Part shown: positions 49,153 to 61,100 of the stretch, piece after piece
How the letters are laid out: every line of letters starts with the position of its first letter
Numbering within the stretch: position 1 is the first letter of the stretch
Source of the DNA: Bin87 sp034423595
GTDB lineage: Bacteria; Chloroflexota; Dehalococcoidia; Lucifugimonadales; UBA3495
Assembly (NCBI GenBank): GCA_965207025.1
Contig: OZ242258.1
Span: forward strand, 4,367,291-4,431,290
DNA length: 64,000 nt
Reading direction: 5' to 3'
The notes under the pieces: model-generated
Seen by the model: the letters and a program-made list of their open reading frames with translations, nothing else
Database searches by the model: none
What the model was told of the DNA's origin: nothing
Made by a program: the position numbers and the translations under genes

Positions 49153-52100
49153 CTAGTCGTCATCCACTATGGTCATGATTCCCTCTCCGTCGCCCATGGT
49201 GGCTCCGTCCAGCGAATACTCATCCAGAATCACGGTGAAGTACTCATCCGGCTCATCTTTAGTGTCTTGTTCCAAGCATATCTCAAATGTTTTGCTGGTC
49301 TCTCCCGGAGCGAATACCGCAAGGTCGGTCGCGGACTTGTAATCAAGGCTGGTAGCCCGTTGGTCCGCACTGGCCAGGGGCAGGGTCAACCACCGTACCG
49401 TAACCTCTCTGCCCGATGCTGTGGAGAGGGTCACCTGAAATTCCAGCAGCCCGCCCTCCGTTTCCGACCCATCCCCAACGGACACGGTTGGCGAAGCGTC
49501 GTCGTCCGCTACGTTGACCGTGGCTGCACCGTGGGAATCGGACAGAGTGTAACCGTCGCCGGCTTTCAGCGTAGCCGTTATCGACCCTTCCAAATCGTCC
49601 AGCGTGTCGTCAGTTGTGGCAATGGTGAGGGTCACGCTGCTGCCGGGGGAGACAACGACCGTCTTTGGCCCAGTGAATGCGTCATAGTCACCGATGGATT
49701 CAATGGTTACGTTTACCGAAAGGTCAGCTGGTGGCGCATCCAGATGCGCCTCACTGGCGCTGATGGTGAATACGGCGTCTTCGCCCTCCGTTATATCTTG
49801 GCCAGCAGTAATGCTCACCTCCGGCTTTGGCGGGTCGTCATTGTCCAACACGGCAACCGTGGCCGCACCTTGGGTCGAGGACACCGTGTAGTCGCTGCCA
49901 GAGTTCACCGTGGCCGTGACCGACCCGTCGGTTTCGTCAGCGTCGTCGTCGGTGGTGCCCACGGTGAGGGTGGCGCTGCCCGTGGTGGGGACGGTCACCG
50001 TCCGCTGGCCGGTGGTCGCTCCGTAGTCGCCGCTGGCGGACACCGTGACGCTCACGTCCAGGTTGGACGCCGGGGCCGGGCTGGCGGTGACCGTGAAGGT
50101 GGCGTCGACGCCCTCGGTAATACCGTTGCCAGCGGTGACGCTCACCTCCGGCACGTCATTGTCGGCCACGTTGACCGTGGCCGCCCCTTGGTTCGAGGAC
50201 ACCGTGTAGTCGCTGTCCACGTTCACCGTAGCCGTGACCGACCCGTCGGTTTCGTCAACGTCGTCGTCGGTGGTGCCCACGGTGAAGGTGGCGCTGCCCG
50301 TGGTGGGGACGGTCACCGTCCGCTGGCCGGTGGTCGCTCCGTAGTCGCCGCTGGCGGACACCGTGACGCTCACGTCCAGGTTGGACGCCGGGGCCGGGCT
50401 GGCGGTGACCGTGAAGGTGGCGTCGACGCCCTCGGTCACGCCGCTGCCGCCGGTGACGCTGACCACTGGCTTGGCGGGGCCGTCGTTGTCAAATACGCTG
50501 ACCGTGGCCGCGCCCTGGGGCACCGACACCGTGTAGTCGTTGCCCACGTTTACCGTGGCCGTGACCGACCCGTCGGTTTCGTCAGCGTCGTCGTCGGTGG
50601 TGCCGACGGTGAAGCTTACGCTGCCCGTGGTGGGAACCGTCACCGTGCGCTTGCCGGTGGTCGCTCCGTAGTCGCCGCTGGCGGACACCGTGACGCTCAC
50701 CGCCAGGTTGGCGGCCGGCGCCGGGCTGGCCGTCACCGTGAAGGTGGCGTCACCGCCCTCGGTAATCCCGCTGCTGCCGGTGACGCTCACCACTGGCGTA
50801 GGCGAGCCGTCGTTATCGGCCACGCCGACCGTGGCCGCGCCCTGGGACGAGGACACCTTGTAGTCGCTGCCAGAGTTCACCGTGGCCGTCACCGACCCGT
50901 CGGCCTCATCCGCGTCGTCGTCCGTGGTTTCCACCTCCAGCATGACGCTGCCCGTGGTGGGAACGGTGACCGTCCTTGAACCGGCGGTGGCCCCGTAGTC
51001 GCCACTGGCCCCGACCATTACGCTCACCGGCAGGTTGCCCGTTGGCTTGGGGTTGGCACTGATAGTGAACTGGGCCATGCCACCTTCGACGATGTCGCCG
51101 TCGGCCGAGATGCTGACTACCGGCTTGGGGGGATCGTTATCTATCACGCTGACCGTAGCTGACCCCATGGAACCGGACACCTCGTAAGGATCAGGGTAAG
51201 GATTGTACTCATCGTGTGGATAGATCTTCACCATCAGCACCTCGTCGGTCTCGTGCTCATCATCGTCTTCTACGTACACGGTGTTTGTCATAACGGTAGC
51301 GCCCCAGATGAATTGCTCGGCCGCTACTCCTATACGTTCTTCCTGGCCGTCATGCCTCCTGTAGATACCCATGTATACCAAGATTTCGGTATCCTCGGTC
51401 ATGGGACTGGCATTCAGGGTGTAGGTAAAGCTTTCTCCTTCGTTGACCTGATCAGGGCTTGCAACTATGCTCACCACCGGCACAACTTTAATCGGCTCCC
51501 TCTCGTCGTTATCCATGATCTCCATGGTGTGTTTCGACTTGTCAGAGGCAATCGACACACCGGGCGCTCCCGGGTTTGGATTCATGATGGAGAACACCAG
51601 GGTCTCCGTGGACTCGGCAACCTTGTCGTCTATGGTGTCTATGGTAATGGAATAGCGCTCCATCCCGGCCGGGATGGTCAGGGAGTGCATCGCCACGTAG
51701 TCTTCGCCGGCAACGACGGTGCCGCCTACTACGCAATCCACAGTCACGTCATCCTGGTGAGCTTTGCTCAGGAAAAATGAGACAGTCCCCTGATTTCCCT
51801 CCTCAACCTGCTCGGACAAGGGGTAGCCCTCGTGACTGCGGATACTGATTTGGGTATGGTCATCGTCCGTTATCGTCACCGTCGTGGGCTCTCCAACGTT
51901 AACCACCCCGGGTTGCGCAACCAAGGAAATGGAGAAGGTTTCTACCGGTTCCACCACGTCGTTGTCCACCACGTTAATCGGGAGCCTCCTGGTAGTTGTT
52001 CCGGCTGGGAAGTAAATGGACTCCGATAGCGTTACGTCCTTGCCAGGGCCTACTTCCACGATATCGGAGTCGAACTCGTACTCAAGGAACAGGTCCGACG

Positions 52101-55100
52101 CGAGGGCGTTGTCCAAGATGACGTTGATATCGACTACATCATCGTCTTCATTGAAGGTGTAGGACGACTTCTCGAAACGGACCGTCGCCTGCGGCGGGAC
52201 CGTTGAGTCGTCGTCCGACACCGGTACCGTGGCTGACTTTTGCGACGCGGACACTGTGTAGATAATGCCCTCCTCCAAAGTCCCGGTTACCCACCCGTCG
52301 GCCTCGTCCACTGCGTCATCGGTGGTGGGCACAGTAAAGGTCGCCTTGCCGCTGGCGGGTATCCTCACCGTCCGTGCGCCCGTTGCTACTCCGAAGTCGC
52401 CCCCGGCCGTTATGCTTACCTTTACCGGGAACTCCGCGCCGGGAACCGGGTTCGCCACCAAGGTGAACTCCGCATTATCGCCCTCGGTAATCCCGCTGCC
52501 CGGGGTGATGCTCACTTCCGGCACAACATCAAGGGGCTCCCAACCGTCGTTGTCCATGATCCTTATGGTGTGTTTCGACTTGTCAGAGGCAATCGATACC
52601 CCGGGCATTCCTGGGTTCGGATTCATGATGGAGAACACCAGGGTCTCCGTAGGCTCGGCAACCTTGTCGTCTATGGTGTCTATGGTAATGGAATAGCGCT
52701 CCATCCCGGCCGGGATGGTCAGGGAGTGCGTCGCCACGTAGTCTTCGCCGGCAACGACGGTGCCGCCTACTACGCTATCCACGGTCACGTCATCCTGGTG
52801 AGCTTTACTCAGGAAAAATGAGATAGTCCCCTGATTTCCCTCCTCAACCTGCTCGGACAAGGGGTAGCCCTCGTGGCTGGCGATGCTGATTTGGGTATGG
52901 TCATCGTCCGTTATCGTCACCGTCGTGGGCCCGCCGACGTTAACCACCCCGGGTTGCGCAACCAGGGAAATGGAGAAGGTTTCTACCGGTTCCACCACGT
53001 CGTTGTCCACCACGTTAATCGGGAGCCTCCTGGTAGTTGTTCCGGCTGGGAAGTAAATGGACTCCGATAGCGTTACGTCCTTGCCAGGGCCTACTTCCAC
53101 GGTAGCGGAGTGGAACCGGTACCGAAGGAACAGGTCCGACGCGAGGGCGTTGTCCAAGATGACGTTGATATCGACTACATCATCGTCTTCATTGAAGGTG
53201 TAGGACGACTTCTCGAAACGGGCCGTCGCCTGCGCCGGGACCGCCGGGTCGTTGTCCGCAATCGTGAGTGTCCGCTCAGAGGGCGGCTGGAGGTTGGCGG
53301 TTGAAACCAGCGAGGCGGTAACTGAGATTTTCTTGTCCGCATTGTCAACAGCATCGTCAATGGCGGTGATAGTCACTATGCCCTTGCTCCTCGTTTTGCC
53401 TGCTTGGATAAGGAGCTCCCGATTGGCGCTGAGGGTAAAATCCTGGGCGGTGGTCGGCGCGATCCCCTGAGCGTTCACCGTCAGGGTTACATCGTGGGGT
53501 TGAGCATGCCTCAATTCGGCAACAACGTAGCTGGCGCCCGCGGCGCCGCCATTCTCGGGGATCACATCGGGAATCAGATTGAGCGTAAGCTGCTTGCTGG
53601 CGTCAATGTCGTCGTCGATGATGGTTCCCGTGGCGGTCAGGTCCGCCGCCGTGGTAGAGAGGGCAGCGTTGGTGGCCCCGGTCAAGGTTACGACCACCGT
53701 CTCGTTGTCTTCGTCCACCGTGTCGCCCTTGATGGGGACGATCAGGCTGGCCGTGGTGGCTCCCGCGAGCACAGTGACGCTCAGGGGGTCCGGCTCCGTG
53801 TAGTCGCTGCCCGAGGTCGCCGTCCCGCCCAGGGAGTAGGTCACCGTGACCGCCTTGCCCGAGGCCGCCGACAGGCTCACCGGGAAGGACATGTTCGTCG
53901 TCGCCGCCGGGTCGTTGCCCTCGGCCACCGCCGCCGGCGCGCCCACCGATACCGTGGGGATGCCGTCGTCGTCGGTGATGGTCCCCACGCCCTTGTCGTC
54001 GGCCAGGGTCGCGTTGGCCGCCTCCGACAGCTCCACCAGGAAGGTCTCGTCCTCCTCGTCCAGCGTGTCCTGGGTGGTCTGCACCTCCAGGGTGGCGCTC
54101 CGGGTTCCCGCCGCGATGGTCACCGTCACCGCGTCGCTCAGCGCCGTGTAGTCCGCGGCCCCGGCCGGGTGGTCCCCTGCGGCGTCGGCCGCCGTCTTCC
54201 ACTTGAAGGTGACCGCATTGCCGCTGGCCGCCGAGAGGCTGACGGTGAAGACCGCCTTGCTCCCTTCGACGGCGCTGACATCTGCTATGGACAGTGCCAC
54301 CGCGTCGTCGTCGGTGATGGTTCCGGTGGCGGTGAGGTCCGGTGCCGTGGTAGAGAGGGTAGCGTTGGTCGCTCCGGTCAGAGTTACGGTGATGGTCTCG
54401 TCCGTTTCTTTTACTGTGTCGCCCTTGATTGGGATGAGGATGTTCGCCGTCCCCTGTCCGGCGGGAACAGTCAGGCTCAGCGGGTTGGGTTTGGTGTAGT
54501 CGGTCCCTGCCGTCGCGCTGCCGCCCAGGGTGTAAGTTGCGCTGACGTCCCGGCCGCTCACCGCCGACAGGCTCACCGGGAAGGACATGTCGGTGGCGGC
54601 GTCAGGGTCGTCTCCCTCGGTTACCGCCACCGCGTTAGCTATGCTGATTGATGGTTCGGGATCGTCGTCGGTGATGGTAAATGTCAACTCAGGGATAGCT
54701 ACTCCGGTCAGCTCAGCTGTCAGGGTCAGCGTCTCGTCCGCTTCATCCAGCGCATCATCTATGGGATCCAACGTGAAGCTTCCCTGAACGGACGTGGCGC
54801 CGGCAAGGAGGGTCAGTGTGAACTCCTTCACAGCTGTATAGTCCACGCCCGACTTGGCCAGGTCACCGTCTTTCCCTATGTTCACGGTTACCGTTTGGTC
54901 CGCGTTGAAGGCGGCTCCATCCAAATTGACGGTGAAGGTCATGGTCGGCGCAGTGACAACGTTTTCCATTACTCTGGGCACTGAATCCGGCGCGGGAGTT
55001 ATCGTGGCTGTCTTTCCCCCGTCGTCGTCGCTGATGGTCCCCTGGCCCTCGCCGTCGGCGATGGTGGCGTTGGTGGCGTCCGACAGCTTCACCAGGAAGG

Positions 55101-58100
55101 TCTCGTCGGCCTCGTCCAGGGTGTCCTGGGTGGTCTGCACCTCCAGCTTGACCGTGGTGGCCCCCGCCGCGATGGTCGCGTCGGTGGCCGGCACCGCGGT
55201 GTAGTCCGTGGCCCCGGCCGCGTCGGCCCCGGCGGCGGCGTCCGTCTTCCACTTGAAGGTGACCGCCTTGCCCGAGGCCGCCGACAGGGTCACCGTGAAC
55301 TCCGCCGTGCCGCCCTCGGCCACGCTCACGTCGTCCACCGACAGGGTCGGCACCGCGTCGTTGTCGCTGATGGTCCCGGTGGCCTCGGCGTCGGCCAGGG
55401 TGGCGTTGGTGGGCGAGGACAGCTCCACCAGGAAGGTCTCGTCCTCCTCGTCCCGGGTGTCCTGGGTGGTCTGCACCTCCAGCTCGGCCGTGGTGGCCCC
55501 GGCCGCGATGGTCGCCGTGGTGGCGGTCACCGCGGTGTAGTCCGAAGCCCCCGCCGGGTGGGTCCCGTCGGCGTCCGCCGCCGTCCTCCAGGAGAAGGTG
55601 ACCGCCCGCCCCGAGGCCGCCGAGAGGGTGACGGTGAACTCCGCCGTGCCGCCCTCGGTCACGCTCACGTCGGCCACCGACAGGGTCGGCGCGTCGTCGT
55701 CGTCGGTGATGGTCCCGGTGGCGGTCAGGTCCGCCGCGTCCTCGTCCAGCGCCGCGTTGGTGGCCCCGGTCAGGGTCACGATCACCGTCTCGTCGGCCTC
55801 GTCCAGGGTGTCCCCCCTGACCGGGATGACGATGTTGGCCGTGGTGGAACCGGCCGGCACGCTCACGCTCAGGGGGTCCGGCTCGGTGTAGTCGCCCGGC
55901 GCGTCGGCCGTGCCGGTCAGGGAGTAGGTCACCACGACCGCCTTGCCCGAGGCCGCCGTCAGGCTCACCGGGAAGCTCATGTTCGTGGTCGCCATGGGGT
56001 CGTTCCCCTCGGCCACCGCCGCCGCCGGCGCGCCCACCGAGGCCACCGCCGTGGCCGGGTCGTCGTCGGTGATGGTCCCCACGCCCTTGTCGTCGGCCAG
56101 GGTCGCGTTGGTGGGCGAGGAGAGCTCCACCAGGAAGGTCTCGTCGTGCTCGTCCAGGGTGTCCTCGGTGGTCTGCACCTCCAGCGTCGCCGTGGTGGCC
56201 CCGGCCGCGATGGTCGCCGTGGTGGCGGTCACCGCGGTGTAGTCCGAGGCCCCCGCCGGGTGGGCGTCCGCGGTCTCGTCGGCCGCCGTCTTCCAGGAGA
56301 AGGTAACGTCCCGCCCCGAGGCCGCCGAGAGGGTCACCGTGAACTCCGCCGTGCCCCCCTCGGCCACCGACGCGTCACCCACCGACAGGGTCGGCGTCCC
56401 GTCGTCGTCGCTGATGGTCCCCTGGCCCTCGCCGTCGGCGATGGTGGCGTTGGTGGCGTCCGACAGCTTCACCAGGAAGGTCTCGTCGGCCTCGTCCAGG
56501 GTGTCCTGGGTGGTCTGCACCTCCAGCTTGACCGTGGTGGCCCCCGCCGCGATGGTCGCGTCGGTGGCCGGCACCGCGGTGTAGTCCGTGGCCCCGGCCG
56601 CGTCGGCCCCGGCGGCGGCGTCCGTCTTCCACTTGAAGGTGACCGCCTTGCCCGAGGCCGCCGACAGGGTCACCGTGAACTCCGCCGTGCCGCCCTCGGC
56701 CACGCTCACGTCGTCCACCGACAGGGTCGGCACCGCGTCGTTGTCGCTGATGGTCCCGGTGGCCTCGGCGTCGGCCAGGGTGGCGTTGGTGGGCGAGGAC
56801 AGCTCCACCAGGAAGGTCTCGTCCTCCTCGTCCCGGGTGTCCTGGGTGGTCTGCACCTCCAGCTCGGCCGTGGTGGCCCCGGCCGCGATGGTCGCCGTGG
56901 TGGCGGTCACCGCGGTGTAGTCCGAAGCCCCCGCCGGGTGGGTCCCGTCGGCGTCCGCCGCCGTCCTCCAGGAGAAGGTGACCGCCCGCCCCGAGGCCGC
57001 CGAGAGGGTGACGGTGAACTCCGCCGTGCCGCCCTCGGTCACGCTCACGTCGGCCACCGACAGGGTCGGCGCGTCGTCGTCGTCGGTGATGGTCCCGGTG
57101 GCGGTCAGGTCCGCCGCGTCCTCGTCCAGCGCCGCGTTGGTGGCCCCGGTCAGGGTCACGATCACCGTCTCGTCGGCCTCGTCCAGGGTGTCCCCCCTGA
57201 CCGGGATGACGATGTTGGCCGTGGTGGAACCGGCCGGCACGCTCACGCTCAGGGGGTCCGGCTCGGTGTAGTCGCCCGGCGCGTCGGCCGTGCCGGTCAG
57301 GGAGTAGGTCACCACGACCGCCTTGCCCGAGGCCGCCGTCAGGCTCACCGGGAAGCTCATGTTCGTGGTCGCCATGGGGTCGTTCCCCTCGGCCACCGCC
57401 GCCGCCGGCGCGCCCACCGAGGCCACCGCCGTGGCCGGGTCGTCGTCGGTGATGGTCCCCACGCCCTTGTCGTCGGCCAGGGTCGCGTTGGTGGGCGAGG
57501 AGAGCTCCACCAGGAAGGTCTCGTCGTGCTCGTCCAGGGTGTCCTCGGTGGTCTGCACCTCCAGCGTCGCCGTGGTGGCCCCGGCCGCGATGGTCGCCGT
57601 GGTGGCGGTCACCGCGGTGTAGTCCGAGGCCCCCGCCGGGTGGGCGTCCGCGGTCTCGTCGGCCGCCGTCTTCCAGGAGAAGGTAACGTCCCGCCCCGAG
57701 GCCGCCGAGAGGGTCACCGTGAACTCCGCCGTGCCCCCCTCGGCCACCGACGCGTCACCCACCGACAGGGTCGGCGTCCCGTCGTCGTCGCTGATGGTCC
57801 CCTGGCCCTCGCCGTCGGCGATGGTGGCGTTGGTGGCGTCCGACAGCTTCACCAGGAAGGTCTCGTCGGCCTCGTCCAGGGTGTCCTGGGTGGTCTGCAC
57901 CTCCAGCTTGACCGTGGTGGCCCCCGCCGCGATGGTCGCGTCGGTGGCCGGCACCGCGGTGTAGTCCGTGGCCCCGGCCGCGTCGGCCCCGGCGGCGGCG
58001 TCCGTCTTCCACTTGAAGGTGACCGCCTTGCCCGAGGCCGCCGACAGGGTCACCGTGAACTCCGCCGTGCCGCCCTCGGCCACGCTCACGTCGTCCACCG

Positions 58101-61100
58101 ACAGGGTCGGCACCGCGTCGTTGTCGCTGATGGTCCCGGTGGCCTCGGCGTCGGCCAGGGTGGCGTTGGTGGGCGAGGACAGCTCCACCAGGAAGGTCTC
58201 GTCCTCCTCGTCCCGGGTGTCCTGGGTGGTCTGCACCTCCAGCTCGGCCGTGGTGGCCCCGGCCGCGATGGTCGCCGTGGTGGCGGTCACCGCGGTGTAG
58301 TCCGAAGCCCCCGCCGGGTGGGTCCCGTCGGCGTCCGCCGCCGTCCTCCAGGAGAAGGTGACCGCCCGCCCCGAGGCCGCCGAGAGGGTGACGGTGAACT
58401 CCGCCGTGCCGCCCTCGGTCACGCTCACGTCGGCCACCGACAGGGTCGGCGCGTCGTCGTCGTCGGTGATGGTCCCGGTGGCGGTCAGGTCCGCCGCGTC
58501 CTCGTCCAGCGCCGCGTTGGTGGCCCCGGTCAGGGTCACGATCACCGTCTCGTCGGCCTCGTCCAGGGTGTCCCCCCTGACCGGGATGACGATGTTGGCC
58601 GTGGTGGAACCGGCCGGCACGCTCACGCTCAGGGGGTCCGGCTCGGTGTAGTCGCCCGGCGCGTCGGCCGTGCCGGTCAGGGAGTAGGTCACCACGACCG
58701 CCTTGCCCGAGGCCGCCGTCAGGCTCACCGGGAAGCTCATGTTCGTGGTCGCCATGGGGTCGTTCCCCTCGGCCACCGCCGCCGCCGGCGCGCCCACCGA
58801 GGCCACCGCCGTGGCCGGGTCGTCGTCGGTGATGGTCCCCACGCCCTTGTCGTCGGCCAGGGTCGCGTTGGTGGGCGAGGAGAGCTCCACCAGGAAGGTC
58901 TCGTCGTGCTCGTCCAGGGTGTCCTCGGTGGTCTGCACCTCCAGCGTCGCCGTGGTGGCCCCGGCCGCGATGGTCGCCGTGGTGGCGGTCACCGCGGTGT
59001 AGTCCGAGGCCCCCGCCGGGTGGGCGTCCGCGGTCTCGTCGGCCGCCGTCTTCCAGGAGAAGGTAACGTCCCGCCCCGAGGCCGCCGAGAGGGTCACCGT
59101 GAACTCCGCCGTGCCCCCCTCGGCCACCGACGCGTCACCCACCGACAGGGTCGGCGTCCCGTCGTCGTCGCTGATGGTCCCCTGGCCCTCGCCGTCGGCG
59201 ATGGTGGCGTTGGTGGCGTCCGACAGCTTCACCAGGAAGGTCTCGTCGGCCTCGTCCAGGGTGTCCTGGGTGGTCTGCACCTCCAGCTTGACCGTGGTGG
59301 CCCCCGCCGCGATGGTCGCGTCGGTGGCCGGCACCGCGGTGTAGTCCGTGGCCCCGGCCGCGTCGGCCCCGGCGGCGGCGTCCGTCTTCCACTTGAAGGT
59401 GACCGCCTTGCCCGAGGCCGCCGACAGGGTCACCGTGAACTCCGCCGTGCCGCCCTCGGCCACGCTCACGTCGTCCACCGACAGGGTCGGCACCGCGTCG
59501 TTGTCGCTGATGGTCCCGGTGGCCTCGGCGTCGGCCAGGGTGGCGTTGGTGGGCGAGGACAGCTCCACCAGGAAGGTCTCGTCCTCCTCGTCCCGGGTGT
59601 CCTGGGTGGTCTGCACCTCCAGCTCGGCCGTGGTGGCCCCGGCCGCGATGGTCGCCGTGGTGGCGGTCACCGCGGTGTAGTCCGAAGCCCCCGCCGGGTG
59701 GGTCCCGTCGGCGTCCGCCGCCGTCCTCCAGGAGAAGGTGACCGCCCGCCCCGAGGCCGCCGAGAGGGTGACGGTGAACTCCGCCGTGCCGCCCTCGGTC
59801 ACGCTCACGTCGGCCACCGACAGGGTCGGCGCGTCGTCGTCGTCGGTGATGGTCCCGGTGGCGGTCAGGTCCGCCGCGTCCTCGTCCAGCGCCGCGTTGG
59901 TGGCCCCGGTCAGGGTCACGATCACCGTCTCGTCGGCCTCGTCCAGGGTGTCCCCCCTGACCGGGATGACGATGTTGGCCGTGGTGGAACCGGCCGGCAC
60001 GCTCACGCTCAGGGGGTCCGGCTCGGTGTAGTCGCCCGGCGCGTCGGCCGTGCCGGTCAGGGAGTAGGTCACCACGACCGCCTTGCCCGAGGCCGCCGTC
60101 AGGCTCACCGGGAAGCTCATGTTCGTGGTCGCCATGGGGTCGTTCCCCTCGGCCACCGCCGCCGCCGGCGCGCCCACCGAGGCCACCGCCGTGGCCGGGT
60201 CGTCGTCGGTGATGGTCCCCACGCCCTTGTCGTCGGCCAGGGTCGCGTTGGTGGGCGAGGAGAGCTCCACCAGGAAGGTCTCGTCGTGCTCGTCCAGGGT
60301 GTCCTCGGTGGTCTGCACCTCCAGCGTCGCCGTGGTGGCCCCGGCCGCGATGGTCGCCGTGGTGGCGGTCACCGCGGTGTAGTCCGAGGCCCCCGCCGGG
60401 TGGGCGTCCGCGGTCTCGTCGGCCGCCGTCTTCCAGGAGAAGGTAACGTCCCGCCCCGAGGCCGCCGAGAGGGTCACCGTGAACTCCGCCGTGCCCCCCT
60501 CGGCCACCGACGCGTCACCCACCGACAGGGTCGGCGTCCCGTCGTCGTCGCTGATGGTCCCCTGGCCCTCGCCGTCGGCGATGGTGGCGTTGGTGGCGTC
60601 CGACAGCTTCACCAGGAAGGTCTCGTCGGCCTCGTCCAGGGTGTCCTGGGTGGTCTGCACCTCCAGCTTGACCGTGGTGGCCCCCGCCGCGATGGTCGCG
60701 TCGGTGGCCGGCACCGCGGTGTAGTCCGTGGCCCCGGCCGCGTCGGCCCCGGCGGCGGCGTCCGTCTTCCACTTGAAGGTGACCGCCTTGCCCGAGGCCG
60801 CCGACAGGGTCACCGTGAACTCCGCCGTGCCGCCCTCGGCCACGCTCACGTCGTCCACCGACAGGGTCGGCACCGCGTCGTTGTCGCTGATGGTCCCGGT
60901 GGCCTCGGCGTCGGCCAGGGTGGCGTTGGTGGGCGAGGACAGCTCCACCAGGAAGGTCTCGTCCTCCTCGTCCCGGGTGTCCTGGGTGGTCTGCACCTCC
61001 AGCTCGGCCGTGGTGGCCCCGGCCGCGATGGTCGCCGTGGTGGCGGTCACCGCGGTGTAGTCCGAAGCCCCCGCCGGGTGGGTCCCGTCGGCGTCCGCCG

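Noticed and set aside
49054..50979. Plus-strand frame of 641 codons opposite the end of the giant gene
   Set aside because: Repetitive only because the opposite strand is; low-complexity Arg/Gly/His composition, no start signal.
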